Part shown: piece after piece, positions 36,635 through 43,758 of the stretch
Layout of the letters: each line of letters opens with the position of its first letter
Numbering within the stretch: position 1 is the first letter of the stretch
Source of the DNA: Methanobacteriota archaeon
GTDB taxonomy: Archaea > Thermoplasmatota > Poseidoniia > Poseidoniales > Thalassarchaeaceae
Length of the DNA stretch: 50,362 bases
Reading direction: 5' to 3'
NCBI GenBank assembly: GCA_002722735.1
Contig: PBMR01000010.1
Location: 1 to 50,362, forward strand
Notes under the pieces: model-generated
Databases searched by the model: none
Told to the model about the DNA's origin: nothing
Seen by the model: the letters and a program-made list of their open reading frames with translations, nothing else
Made by a program: the position numbers and the translations under genes

Positions 36635-37465
36635 TCAATTGCCCTCGAAGCGGGGCGTCTTCTTCTCGACATACGCTGCGATGCCTACCTTAGCGTCCTT
36701 GCTATGGAAGAGGTCGGATTGCAACTCTCGTTCCAGTGCGAGATGATACTCCAAGGGTATCTCCATCCCACTCTGGACACTGCGCTTGATATTGCCTATC
36801 GCCTTGCTAGCCGCGAACGGCAGGGTGAACTGGCCAGCATAATCTAGGATATCCAGTTTGAACTGCTCCGCATCACCGTCCCAGACATCGTGTACCAGAT
36901 CCATCTCCATCGCCTCCTCGTAGGAGAACTTTCTACCAGTTACCATGATTTCCATTGCTTTCGCCTTGCCCACTAATCGTGAGAGGCGGGCGGTACCGCC
37001 AGTTCCGGCTAGGACGCCGAGGGAGACTTCAGGAAGCCCGACTTGTCCGGCGTCCTTCCGGCCGATTCGGATGTCTGCTGCCATGGCGATTTCCAGTCCA
37101 CCACCAACAGCGTGACCATTCAGCGCTGCGATTACAAGTTTCGGAGTCTGTTCGAGGCGGCTCAGTGTCTCATTGGCGTGAAGGCAGAAGAAGTACTTGA
37201 ATCCGGGAGTGACGCTATCGAGCATCGAAATGCTGGCACCAGCGGAGAAGAACTTCTCTCCGTGCCCAGTCAAGATGATGACCGTCACATCATCGTTGAA
37301 TCGGGCTTTCAGAACGGCTTCATCGATGTCCCGCATCATCGAGTGAGTGTAGGTGTTGACAGAGGTCTTGCCTTCCATCCATGGTTCTCCAGCAGAGTCT
37401 GATGACAGTTCGATTATGGCTATTCCACTATCAGTAACGCCGTAGTTGACAAGCCCGTTCGGCAT
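36635..37465 (-). CDS. Enoyl-CoA hydratase/isomerase (crotonase) of the island
   Basis: 276 residues from ATG 37465 (MPNGLVNYGVTDSGIAIIEL); ATG 37492 would add nine residues, and a TTG at 37519 more. The oxyanion-hole region is FFSAGASISML, followed by NGHAVGGGLEIAMAADIRIG and LPEVSLGVLAGTGGTARLSRL. The usual second catalytic Glu position in PEV-SLG-x(3)-GTGG is shifted toward small residues, so hydratase, isomerase or ring-cleaving activity cannot be told apart. It is first of the island genes, nearest the tRNA, and ends 20 bases before the BoxB-like start. BoxC, the classical partner of BoxB, is also a crotonase but about twice as long. Confidence 0.88.
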   Translation of the reverse strand: MPNGLVNYGVTDSGIAIIELSSDSAGEPWMEGKTSVNTYTHSMMRDIDEAVLKARFNDDVTVIILTGHGEKFFSAGASISMLDSVTPGFKYFFCLHANETLSRLEQTPKLVIAALNGHAVGGGLEIAMAADIRIGRKDAGQVGLPEVSLGVLAGTGGTARLSRLVGKAKAMEIMVTGRKFSYEEAMEMDLVHDVWDGDAEQFKLDILDYAGQFTLPFAASKAIGNIKRSVQSGMEIPLEYHLALERELQSDLFHSKDAKVGIAAYVEKKTPRFEGN

Positions 37466-37570
37466 TGGTTGCAATTTCGGCCAACCGCACATGTTTGGTC
37501 CGACACCGCTTCTACTCAAGAAAGATGTGCCATCGGCGGGGGCGATAACAGTGTGAATCCTGTATGTTGT

Positions 37571-37580
37571 GGAATATTCC
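37571..37580. promoter_or_regulatory. Perfect 10-bp palindrome between island and tRNA
   Basis: GGAATATTCC lies in the 90-base AT-rich gap between the first island gene and the tRNA 3' end. It could be an operator for the island transcript. The length is short and position is the only support. Confidence 0.25.
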
Positions 37581-37609
37581 CTCTATGAATGAAGACCACT
37601 CCTAATTTG

Positions 37610-37624
37610 TGGTGCGAGTGCCGG
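37610..37624 (+). repeat. tRNA-Gly 3' end as candidate attachment site (proximal)
   Basis: The plus-strand sequence of the tRNA 3' end here is the exact 15-base partner of 33923-33937. The tRNA remains complete, as expected when an inserted element restores the target. Confidence 0.7.
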
Positions 37625-37684
37625 GATTTGAACCCGGGTTCCCACGTTGGCAACGTGGGGTGATAACCGCTACACTACACTCGC
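37610..37684 (-). tRNA. tRNA-Gly (anticodon GCC), CCA encoded
   Basis: 75 bases on the minus strand. Acceptor strands GCGAGTG and CACTCGC pair fully; the D arm contains AGCGGTTA; the anticodon stem CCACG/CGTGG holds loop TTGCCAA with anticodon GCC; the T arm is CCGGG-TTCAAAT-CCCGG; then discriminator A and an encoded CCA (37612-37610). No intron. The 3' end is repeated at 33923-33937. A TATA-like box lies about 30 bases upstream. Confidence 0.95.
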
Positions 37685-37708
37685 GCAGCCCGTTGGAAAC
37701 CAGAGCGA

Positions 37709-37718
37709 CTTTTCTAAG
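37709..37718 (-). promoter_or_regulatory. TATA-like box of tRNA-Gly
   Basis: CTTAGAAAAG on the minus strand is centred about 30 bases before the tRNA 5' end at 37684, the spacing expected for an archaeal TATA box. The surrounding gap is only 43 bases to the arsC-like gene. Confidence 0.5.
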
Positions 37719-37727
37719 CGTCGGACC

Positions 37728-38087
37728 TCAGGATAGCCCTGCGAGACGCCCGATTATCCTATCACGGGTCTTCCTGTAGACTTCAATTCCCATTCCATAA
37801 GGGTCATCCAGCCCCCAGTCCTCGTCTATCGGGAGTATCGGGCACTCGACCCCGCACCCCATGCTGATGATTCTGTCGAAGCCAGTGGCATCAATCGAAT
37901 CGACGGACTTCGGGTACTGTGCCGAGGCGTCAATACCGAGCTCCCCCAGCACCTCTAGGGATTTCTCTGCCACATTGCCCCCTGGGTTGGTTCCCGCGGA
38001 CATGGCCTTGTGCCCCAAGTCCTTGGCGAGCGCCTCGGCCATCTGACTTCGGCAGGTATTCCCAACGCATACGAATAGCAGTCGCAT
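37728..38087 (-). CDS. ArsC-type arsenate reductase / low-molecular-weight protein tyrosine phosphatase
   Basis: 119 residues. The phosphatase loop is FVCVGNTCRSQMAEAL near the N terminus (C-x5-R type). Two further Cys occur in SMGCGVECPILP (about 78-83), followed by DWGLDDPYG, the Asp-Pro general-acid loop. The Cys pair and the WGLDDP loop are typical of thioredoxin-coupled ArsC rather than plain tyrosine phosphatases. It would reduce arsenate to arsenite. No arsB, acr3 or arsR is nearby, so a phosphatase role remains possible. It is the gene upstream of the tRNA on the same strand. Confidence 0.82.
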   Translation of the reverse strand: MRLLFVCVGNTCRSQMAEALAKDLGHKAMSAGTNPGGNVAEKSLEVLGELGIDASAQYPKSVDSIDATGFDRIISMGCGVECPILPIDEDWGLDDPYGMGIEVYRKTRDRIIGRLAGLS

Positions 38088-38196
38088 GTTGCCGCAACAA
38101 TGCGATGGCTAATGAACTACACGAAATCGAATCTACGAATACCTCGTTGAGACTACAGAACAGGTTTGAAGTACGCCAGTCGTTGCCCTTTGAGTG

Positions 38197-39210
38197 ATGG
38201 CAGATTCTCCGATATCCCATCATTCCCCCGACGGCATCCAGCAGCCACCTCAGACTGACCCCTCGAACGAGCAGCGTGCTCAGATGGAGCAGGCGTATCA
38301 GCAAATTCAGCGAAAGATGCGAATCAGCAAGATGGACGAGGGAATCAAGCACAAGGTGATGGTTCTCTCAGGCAAGGGAGGGGTCGGCAAATCCACCGTT
38401 GCCACCGGGCTCGCCCTGTCTCTGGCCCGTCAAGGAAAGAAAGTGGGGCTGATGGACATCGACATCACCGGCCCGAACGTCCCCAAGATGCTAGGACTAG
38501 GGGATGCCGACCTCAATGTGGAGGATGGCCAGATTTTCCCTGCTATCGGCCCACATGGCCTGAAGGTAATCTCGATGGCCTTCCTGTTGGATGGCCCTGA
38601 TACGCCAGTGATCTGGCGTGGTCCTATCAAGCTCGGTGCCATACAGCAGTTCATCGGCGACGTGGCTTGGGGGGACCTTGACGCCTTGGTAATCGACTTC
38701 CCCCCGGGTACCGGCGATGAGCCGTTGACCGTCAGCCAGAGCATGCCGGGGATAGACGGGGTCGTCATCGTGACAACCCCCCAGGAGGTCGCACTACTCG
38801 ACAGCCGCAAGTCGATTAACTTCGCCAAGACGATCTCCTTACCCATCCTCGGTGTGATAGAGAACATGAGGGGCTACACAATTCGAGGGACTGCGGAGCC
38901 AAACACCAAGGTCTCAGTGATTGGGCCGAGCGGCGTCCCACTCGAATGCAATACGGATGAGGGGGGCAACTGGACCCTTACTCTTGACGTCTTCAAGTCA
39001 GGCGGTGGCGAGGCGTCCTCGATCGATCTCGAAGTACCCTTCCTAGGCTCACTGCCATTCGATCCCGGCATCGTCAGAGGGGGTGATGACGGTGTCCACC
39101 GAATCATCGCCGACCCAGAAGGGGAGACTGCTCGGGCCTTCGATTCCATAGTCGCACGAATCACCGAAGAGCTCGAGGGCGGTTCGGACCAATCGCTCAG
39201 AATCACTTGA
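38197..39210 (+). CDS. Mrp/NBP35-type P-loop ATPase with Ig-like segment replacing the CxxC motif
   Basis: 337 residues from ATG 38197; a GTG at 38194 gives one more. Deviant Walker A SGKGGVGKSTVATGLALSLA (about 58-77), MDIDITGPNVPKMLG, the switch region VIDFPPGTGDEPLTVSQ and the TTPQEVALLDSRKSINF block are canonical Mrp. In Mrp/NBP35 the strand ending VIENM is followed by a CPHC-type motif that bridges a 4Fe-4S cluster in the dimer. Here it is followed by about 40 residues (229-268) including RGTAEPNTKVSVIGPSG and NTDEGGNWTLTLD, then the fold resumes with VPFLGSLPFDPGIVRGGDDG. The insert looks like half of a bacterial Ig-like (Big) domain. Only one Cys is in the insert, so cluster scaffolding or transfer as usually described is doubtful. 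Confidence 0.92.
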   Translation: MADSPISHHSPDGIQQPPQTDPSNEQRAQMEQAYQQIQRKMRISKMDEGIKHKVMVLSGKGGVGKSTVATGLALSLARQGKKVGLMDIDITGPNVPKMLGLGDADLNVEDGQIFPAIGPHGLKVISMAFLLDGPDTPVIWRGPIKLGAIQQFIGDVAWGDLDALVIDFPPGTGDEPLTVSQSMPGIDGVVIVTTPQEVALLDSRKSINFAKTISLPILGVIENMRGYTIRGTAEPNTKVSVIGPSGVPLECNTDEGGNWTLTLDVFKSGGGEASSIDLEVPFLGSLPFDPGIVRGGDDGVHRIIADPEGETARAFDSIVARITEELEGGSDQSLRIT

Positions 39211-39265
39211 AAATGCTCCGACATGGGTCGAATTGATGTCATAGCCGCATCCCGGAAAGTCTGGG

Positions 39266-41350
39266 ATGCCTGCTGATACCGGGATATACATAACTTGGGT
39301 GACGGGAGCAATTCTGATCAGCATCGCTATGATTCCTATCTTCAAGCCGCCATATGCCAAAGTCAGCATGGACGGCTTCATCGACATGTTCAGGCGCTAC
39401 TGGGCCCATATGATAGTGGTCTTCTCAGTATACCTGTGGAAAGACGTGCTGGATGGCTTGGACCGCATTCTAATGGCAAATACACAACTCGACATGACTC
39501 CCCTCGTATATGCGGTAGAGGGGGATATCGTCCTGTGGATCCAAGAGGGTCTGAGGAACGAATTCCTCGATATCGCTCTGACGCACTTCTATGTGATGGG
39601 TTTCATGACCGCGACCTTCGCATCCTTCGTTTACCCCATTTACTTCGATGATAGACACATGGCTGATCGAGTCTCTCTCTCGATGTTCTGGGCCTACCTC
39701 CTTGCAATCCCATTCTACCTATTCCTCAACGTCAGGGTCTCCGGGAATTACATCCCCGCCATGGAGACCATCGCATACGACCTAACACCTGAGATCCACA
39801 ACTGGTTCAACCGAATCGACCCCTTCACCAACGGGATGCCAAGTCTCCATATTGGTCTGCCATTTGCGATTTGGCTGTCGATGTATCGTTGGGACGAAGA
39901 CGGTAGGTGGAGGAAATACCGCATATTCCTCGTTTTCTTCATGATGATTACGGCATTTTCGATTCTCTATCTCGGAATTCACTGGATCGTGGACATAATC
40001 GGGGGCATGGTGATTGCAATCTTGGCAGTCAATATGACTGCAAGGACCCACGGGCCTATCTGGCGCGTTGCCGACGAGCGACTGTTCACCCGACGTCTCG
40101 CGAGAGCCCTCGACGATCCCCGGACTTCGATTCGTCGGACACTGCACGCTGCTTCCTCCCTGTTGGACCCAATCAGGGAGCCGGGCAAGGAGCAGACAGA
40201 GGCCTTCATCACAGCACTGATCGTGCTGACTGGCTCGGTTCTACTGTGGGATGCCACCCATCAGAACTTCACGATCGAGGAGGCCGAGTCACCGACCTCT
40301 GCATCTGGCTCCGGGGAGTGGCTTGTCGGCGTAGAAGAGGCTGCAGATGGGGGCGTGTCAATAACGGCATGGAACATCACTTCGCAGAGCAACCGAACGG
40401 TAGGGGGTGCGCAATGGGCTCAGGCGCCCCAAGTCATTTCCTCTGGAACAAGCTTCGTTGTCCGAGATGAGCATAGGCTCGATTACTTCATGCATGACAA
40501 TGGTGCGAACGCCCTTCTACCGGTCTTCAGCGAGCAAACCGACTTGCCCATACTCGATCTCGCACTGGGAATCAACCAAGGCGGTGAGACGCTAATCATC
40601 ATCCTCATGGAAGATGGCGTGTATCTGATGGATGAATCGCAGCAGGAGACTATGATGCCCATGGGGAGAATCAACTCCACAGTCCTCGCCTCCTCCGAAT
40701 CGCTCGTCGCGTGGTCCGAGCCCACCGAATCAGGCCCGGTGGTCAACATCACCTCCATCGAGTCGCAGTTGACCATCACCATACCCCTCGATCCAAGGGC
40801 AGAAGAGAGGGCTGAGCAGTCACTGGTTGACTCGGGACTGGTTTTCGACTACAACAACTCCACAGTGATAGACTTGGCAATGGACTCCCACTGGGTTGTG
40901 GCTGTTGTCGACGTGGGTCCGGTGAATCGAACACTGCTGATAGATACGCTCACCATCAATCAGTCCCTGCTATCCAATCCCAGATGGGACTCATCCTCCC
41001 CCAGCATCTCGAATGACCGATTGGCATTCCTGCAAGTCACAAGGGACAATCCCACGGCACCCACCAATGATCTCACGAGGAACAATGACGTATACGTCTT
41101 TGACTTGGTCGAGGGGGGCCTGATTCAACTGACCCACGACGAGGACGTCGATCAAGCACAGCCCCAGATGCTGGTTGATGGTGTGGCCTGGGTGGCACAC
41201 AATGAGGATGGTACCGTGGAAGTTGTCGTCCACTCCTTCGGGGAGACCATCGACCCGTACTCGTCCCTGCTCCTGCAAGCATCAGTCATGATGCTATTGC
41301 CCCTTCTGTTCGTTTGGGCGCAGCAGTCAGCCTCCCGGAAGGAAGGCTGA
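39266..41350 (+). CDS. PAP2-superfamily membrane phosphatase fused to an extracellular beta-propeller-like domain
   Basis: 694 residues. The first about 260 residues hold six hydrophobic helices and the PAP2 signature: NGMPSLHIGLPFAIWLSMYR (catalytic His region) and LGIHWIVDIIGGMVIAILAV (second His and Asp). The pattern resembles inositol-phosphoryl or Aur1-like PAP2 proteins. After a basic cytosolic stretch there is one helix at about 312-328 (AFITALIVLTGSVLLW), then about 330 residues of strand-rich, NxS/T-rich sequence with repeat phrases such as NDRLAFLQVTR and DVYVFDLVEGGLIQLTHDED, like TolB/WD-type propeller blades, and a final helix (SVMMLLPLLFVWAQQS). It probably acts on phospholipid head groups or polyprenyl phosphates at the membrane. 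Stop abuts the nadA stop (TGATCA). Confidence 0.78.
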   Translation: MPADTGIYITWVTGAILISIAMIPIFKPPYAKVSMDGFIDMFRRYWAHMIVVFSVYLWKDVLDGLDRILMANTQLDMTPLVYAVEGDIVLWIQEGLRNEFLDIALTHFYVMGFMTATFASFVYPIYFDDRHMADRVSLSMFWAYLLAIPFYLFLNVRVSGNYIPAMETIAYDLTPEIHNWFNRIDPFTNGMPSLHIGLPFAIWLSMYRWDEDGRWRKYRIFLVFFMMITAFSILYLGIHWIVDIIGGMVIAILAVNMTARTHGPIWRVADERLFTRRLARALDDPRTSIRRTLHAASSLLDPIREPGKEQTEAFITALIVLTGSVLLWDATHQNFTIEEAESPTSASGSGEWLVGVEEAADGGVSITAWNITSQSNRTVGGAQWAQAPQVISSGTSFVVRDEHRLDYFMHDNGANALLPVFSEQTDLPILDLALGINQGGETLIIILMEDGVYLMDESQQETMMPMGRINSTVLASSESLVAWSEPTESGPVVNITSIESQLTITIPLDPRAEERAEQSLVDSGLVFDYNNSTVIDLAMDSHWVVAVVDVGPVNRTLLIDTLTINQSLLSNPRWDSSSPSISNDRLAFLQVTRDNPTAPTNDLTRNNDVYVFDLVEGGLIQLTHDEDVDQAQPQMLVDGVAWVAHNEDGTVEVVVHSFGETIDPYSSLLLQASVMMLLPLLFVWAQQSASRKEG

Positions 41351-42433
41351 TCAATCCATCAGCCTGAACATCTCATCGAGGCACATGCGAGCACTCTCGA
41401 TGACATCGGCGTCAAGCTCGATGACTTGATCTGCCCTCGGGTCCCTGAGCGCTTGGAGGATGTCCTCGAGCTGCGTGCTCTTCATGTGGCGGCACATTAC
41501 GCAGGCGCCAATCAGATTGAGATCCTCATCGCTCTCGGCGAGCACTCGGTCGGCAGTGCCGCACTCGGTGACTAGCATGAAGTCGCGCTGGCCCTTGGAG
41601 GCCATCCTCAACGCCTCATCCTTGAGAATCTCGCTGCTTCCCACCACGTCGCTCTCCTCTAGGACATCCGCGTCGCACTCCGGATGGCTCATCACCACCA
41701 GATCCACGCCGTGGTCGTCCATGCTATTGCGCCACGTGCGGATTTTCTCCCCCGTGAAATTCGCATGGACCTCACATTCGCCGCCATAGACCAAGACCTC
41801 CTTGTCTGATAGAGCGGTCTGGAGGTGCTTGCCCATGAATCGATCAGGGACGAAAATCAACCGATCACCAGGGAGGCGCTCGCAGATTTTGATGTAGTTG
41901 CTGCTTGTGACGCAGACGTCGCACTCGGCTTTGACAGCCGCGCTGGTGTTGATGTAGCAGACCACTGGAACACCGGGGTGGGCCTCCTTGAGGTCAATCA
42001 CATCCTGTGCGGAGATGCCATCGCTCAACGAGCAGCCGGCCTCAGGCGAAGGATGCAGCACCGTCTTGTGAGGGCTGACTATCTTCGCTGTCTCGGCCAT
42101 GAAGCGAACACTGGAGAACAGGATGGTCTGCTGGGGCGCGTCGCGGGCATCCTTGGACAGCGAGTAACTGTCAGCGACCGAGTCAGCAACGCCATAGACG
42201 ATGTCAGGAGTCTGATATGAATGGGCGATGAGGAAGACGCCCTGCTCGCGCTTAAGCCGGTTTATCTCCAGAGTCAAAGGAGCCAGCGCCCTACATAGCT
42301 CCAAGTCCCATCGCATGGGCTGCTTGATGGCCTCCTGAAGCCTCAGTGCCTCCTCCTCAATCTCTGAACCAGAATAGGCAGGAGTCTCGATTTTCCCCCT
42401 GGGAAGGGGTGCTTCGGGCATCTCGATGACCAT
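41351..42433 (-). CDS. nadA: Quinolinate synthase
   Basis: 360 residues from ATG 42433; a frame to 42625 overlaps the divergent kinase gene and its extra residues are not family-like. Conserved blocks: FLIAHSYQTPDIVYGVADSV, VRFMAETAKIVSPHKTVLHP, CYINTSAAVKAECDVCVTSS, FVPDRFMGKHLQ, VMSHPECDADVLE and the C-terminal CVMCRHMKSTQLEDIL. The iron-sulfur ligands are expected among the Cys in DVCVTSS, HPEC and CVMC. The enzyme condenses iminoaspartate with dihydroxyacetone phosphate in NAD synthesis. nadB and nadC are not in the window. Head-to-head with bud32, gap 57 bases. Confidence 0.93.
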   Translation of the reverse strand: MVIEMPEAPLPRGKIETPAYSGSEIEEEALRLQEAIKQPMRWDLELCRALAPLTLEINRLKREQGVFLIAHSYQTPDIVYGVADSVADSYSLSKDARDAPQQTILFSSVRFMAETAKIVSPHKTVLHPSPEAGCSLSDGISAQDVIDLKEAHPGVPVVCYINTSAAVKAECDVCVTSSNYIKICERLPGDRLIFVPDRFMGKHLQTALSDKEVLVYGGECEVHANFTGEKIRTWRNSMDDHGVDLVVMSHPECDADVLEESDVVGSSEILKDEALRMASKGQRDFMLVTECGTADRVLAESDEDLNLIGACVMCRHMKSTQLEDILQALRDPRADQVIELDADVIESARMCLDEMFRLMD

Positions 42434-42490
42434 GCCGACCGGGCAGTCGTCATGTGCAACCGCTTTCAAGTCATCTAGCCTCGGAGTCCC

Positions 42491-43156
42491 ATGGCAATCG
42501 AGGCGATTCCCATGTGGATCCCCCATGGGGTCCTGCATGAGGGAGCCGAGGCTACGGTAACAGCGGGCTCTTGGCTGGGCAGGCCAGCAGTGCTGAAGAC
42601 CAGACGAGCCCGGGGCTACAGGCACCCTGATCTAGATCGGAGGCTAACGCGCCAGAGACTCACATCCGAGGCACGAATTCTCGGCAGACTGCATGAACTT
42701 GGATTTCCTGCGCCGTCCTTGATTGACCTCGATCAGGGGGAAGCCTGGATTCTAATGTCCAGGATCGAAGGGCGGCCGCTGTATGAATCCCTGAAGGACG
42801 GCTCTTCGGGCATCGGTAGCCTCGAGCATCTAGGCCGCATTATCAGGAGCCTTCATGAGGCTGGGTTCTCACACGGCGACCTGACGACTCACAACGTGAT
42901 AGTCTCCCATGACTGGCAGGTACATCTCATCGATTTCGGCCTGGCGAGACAATCGCCCGAGCTCGAGCACCTAGGGCTGGATTTACAGGTTCTGAAAGAG
43001 TGTCTGACGGCCAGCCACTCGTCCCTCGAAGGTGCAGTTGATGCCGTCGTTCGTGGCTACTTGGACGGTGACAGCGCACCGTCCGAGACCGAGTCCGCCA
43101 GCCGTGTGATTGAGCGCTTCCAGAAGATCACGGGCAGAGTTAGGTACCACGGGTAG
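42491..43156 (+). CDS. bud32: Kae1-associated kinase Bud32
   Basis: 221 residues. A small atypical protein kinase: GAEATVTAGSWLGRPAVLKT (nucleotide loop and Lys), KTRRARGYRHPDLDRRLTRQ, SEARILGRLHELGFPAP, then HGDLTTHNVIV (catalytic loop) and HLIDFGLARQSPELE (DFG). The arrangement YRHPxLDxxLxxxRxxxEAR is diagnostic of Bud32/PRPK in the KEOPS complex, which makes t6A37 in tRNA. Kae1 is not fused or adjacent. It leads a plus-strand unit bud32-rdgB-membrane protein-crotonase with gaps or overlaps of a few bases. Confidence 0.93.
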   Translation: MAIEAIPMWIPHGVLHEGAEATVTAGSWLGRPAVLKTRRARGYRHPDLDRRLTRQRLTSEARILGRLHELGFPAPSLIDLDQGEAWILMSRIEGRPLYESLKDGSSGIGSLEHLGRIIRSLHEAGFSHGDLTTHNVIVSHDWQVHLIDFGLARQSPELEHLGLDLQVLKECLTASHSSLEGAVDAVVRGYLDGDSAPSETESASRVIERFQKITGRVRYHG

Positions 43157-43164
43157 GTTGTTGG

Positions 43165-43758
43165 ATGGAAATACTGTTCGCCACCGGCAACGAGCACAAA
43201 GTCGCTGAAGCGGCAGCCCTGTTCGAGCCCCTAGGACACAATGTGAAAGCACTCGTTGTGGACGGAGAGTCACCCGAATTCGTGGAACCGCAGGCAAACG
43301 GGCTGGAGGAGGTAGCCCGAGCCAAGATCGAGCAGGCTCGTTCGATGGTCATTGGCACCCCACTCGCTGATTCGGCTATCCTAGTCGAGGACTCTGGGCT
43401 TTTCATCCATGCACTAGGTGGATTTCCTGGAGTGTACTCCTCGTATGTCGAACGCTCGCTCGGTCTGGGTGGCGTACTGAGGCTGCTCGATGGGAGCGAT
43501 TACCGTGGAGCCGAATATCGTGCAGTTGCCATCATCGACCTCGGTGATCGAACTCTACGTGCATCAGGTGTCTGTCGGGGTGGAATCGCAGAAGAGAGGA
43601 GGGGGGATGGTGGTTTCGGATACGACCCGATATTCATTCCAGAAGAAGGGGACGGGCGTACTTTCGGCCAGATGTCAGCCGATGAGAAATCGGCACTATC
43701 GCATCGCGGGCGGGCCCTGAAGGGGCTGTCTGAACCCCACAAATCCCCGTCAAAGTGA
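43165..43758 (+). CDS. rdgB: XTP/dITP diphosphatase (HAM1/RdgB family)
   Basis: 197 residues. MEILFATGNEHKVAEAAALF (the family start), LVEDSGLFIHALGGFPGVYS (Asp metal ligand), GGFGYDPIFIPEEGDGRTFG and MSADEKSALSHRGRALKGL are complete signature blocks. It removes non-canonical purine nucleotides by hydrolysis to monophosphates. It starts 8 bases after bud32 and its stop overlaps the next start (GTGA, 43755-43758). Pairing of bud32 and rdgB is consistent with a housekeeping tRNA and nucleotide-quality operon. Confidence 0.95.
   Translation: MEILFATGNEHKVAEAAALFEPLGHNVKALVVDGESPEFVEPQANGLEEVARAKIEQARSMVIGTPLADSAILVEDSGLFIHALGGFPGVYSSYVERSLGLGGVLRLLDGSDYRGAEYRAVAIIDLGDRTLRASGVCRGGIAEERRGDGGFGYDPIFIPEEGDGRTFGQMSADEKSALSHRGRALKGLSEPHKSPSK

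Noticed and set aside
33938-37609. Integrase or excisionase gene inside the tRNA-Gly island
   Set aside because: I looked in all frames and found only the four metabolic genes; short gaps leave no room for a tyrosine recombinase.
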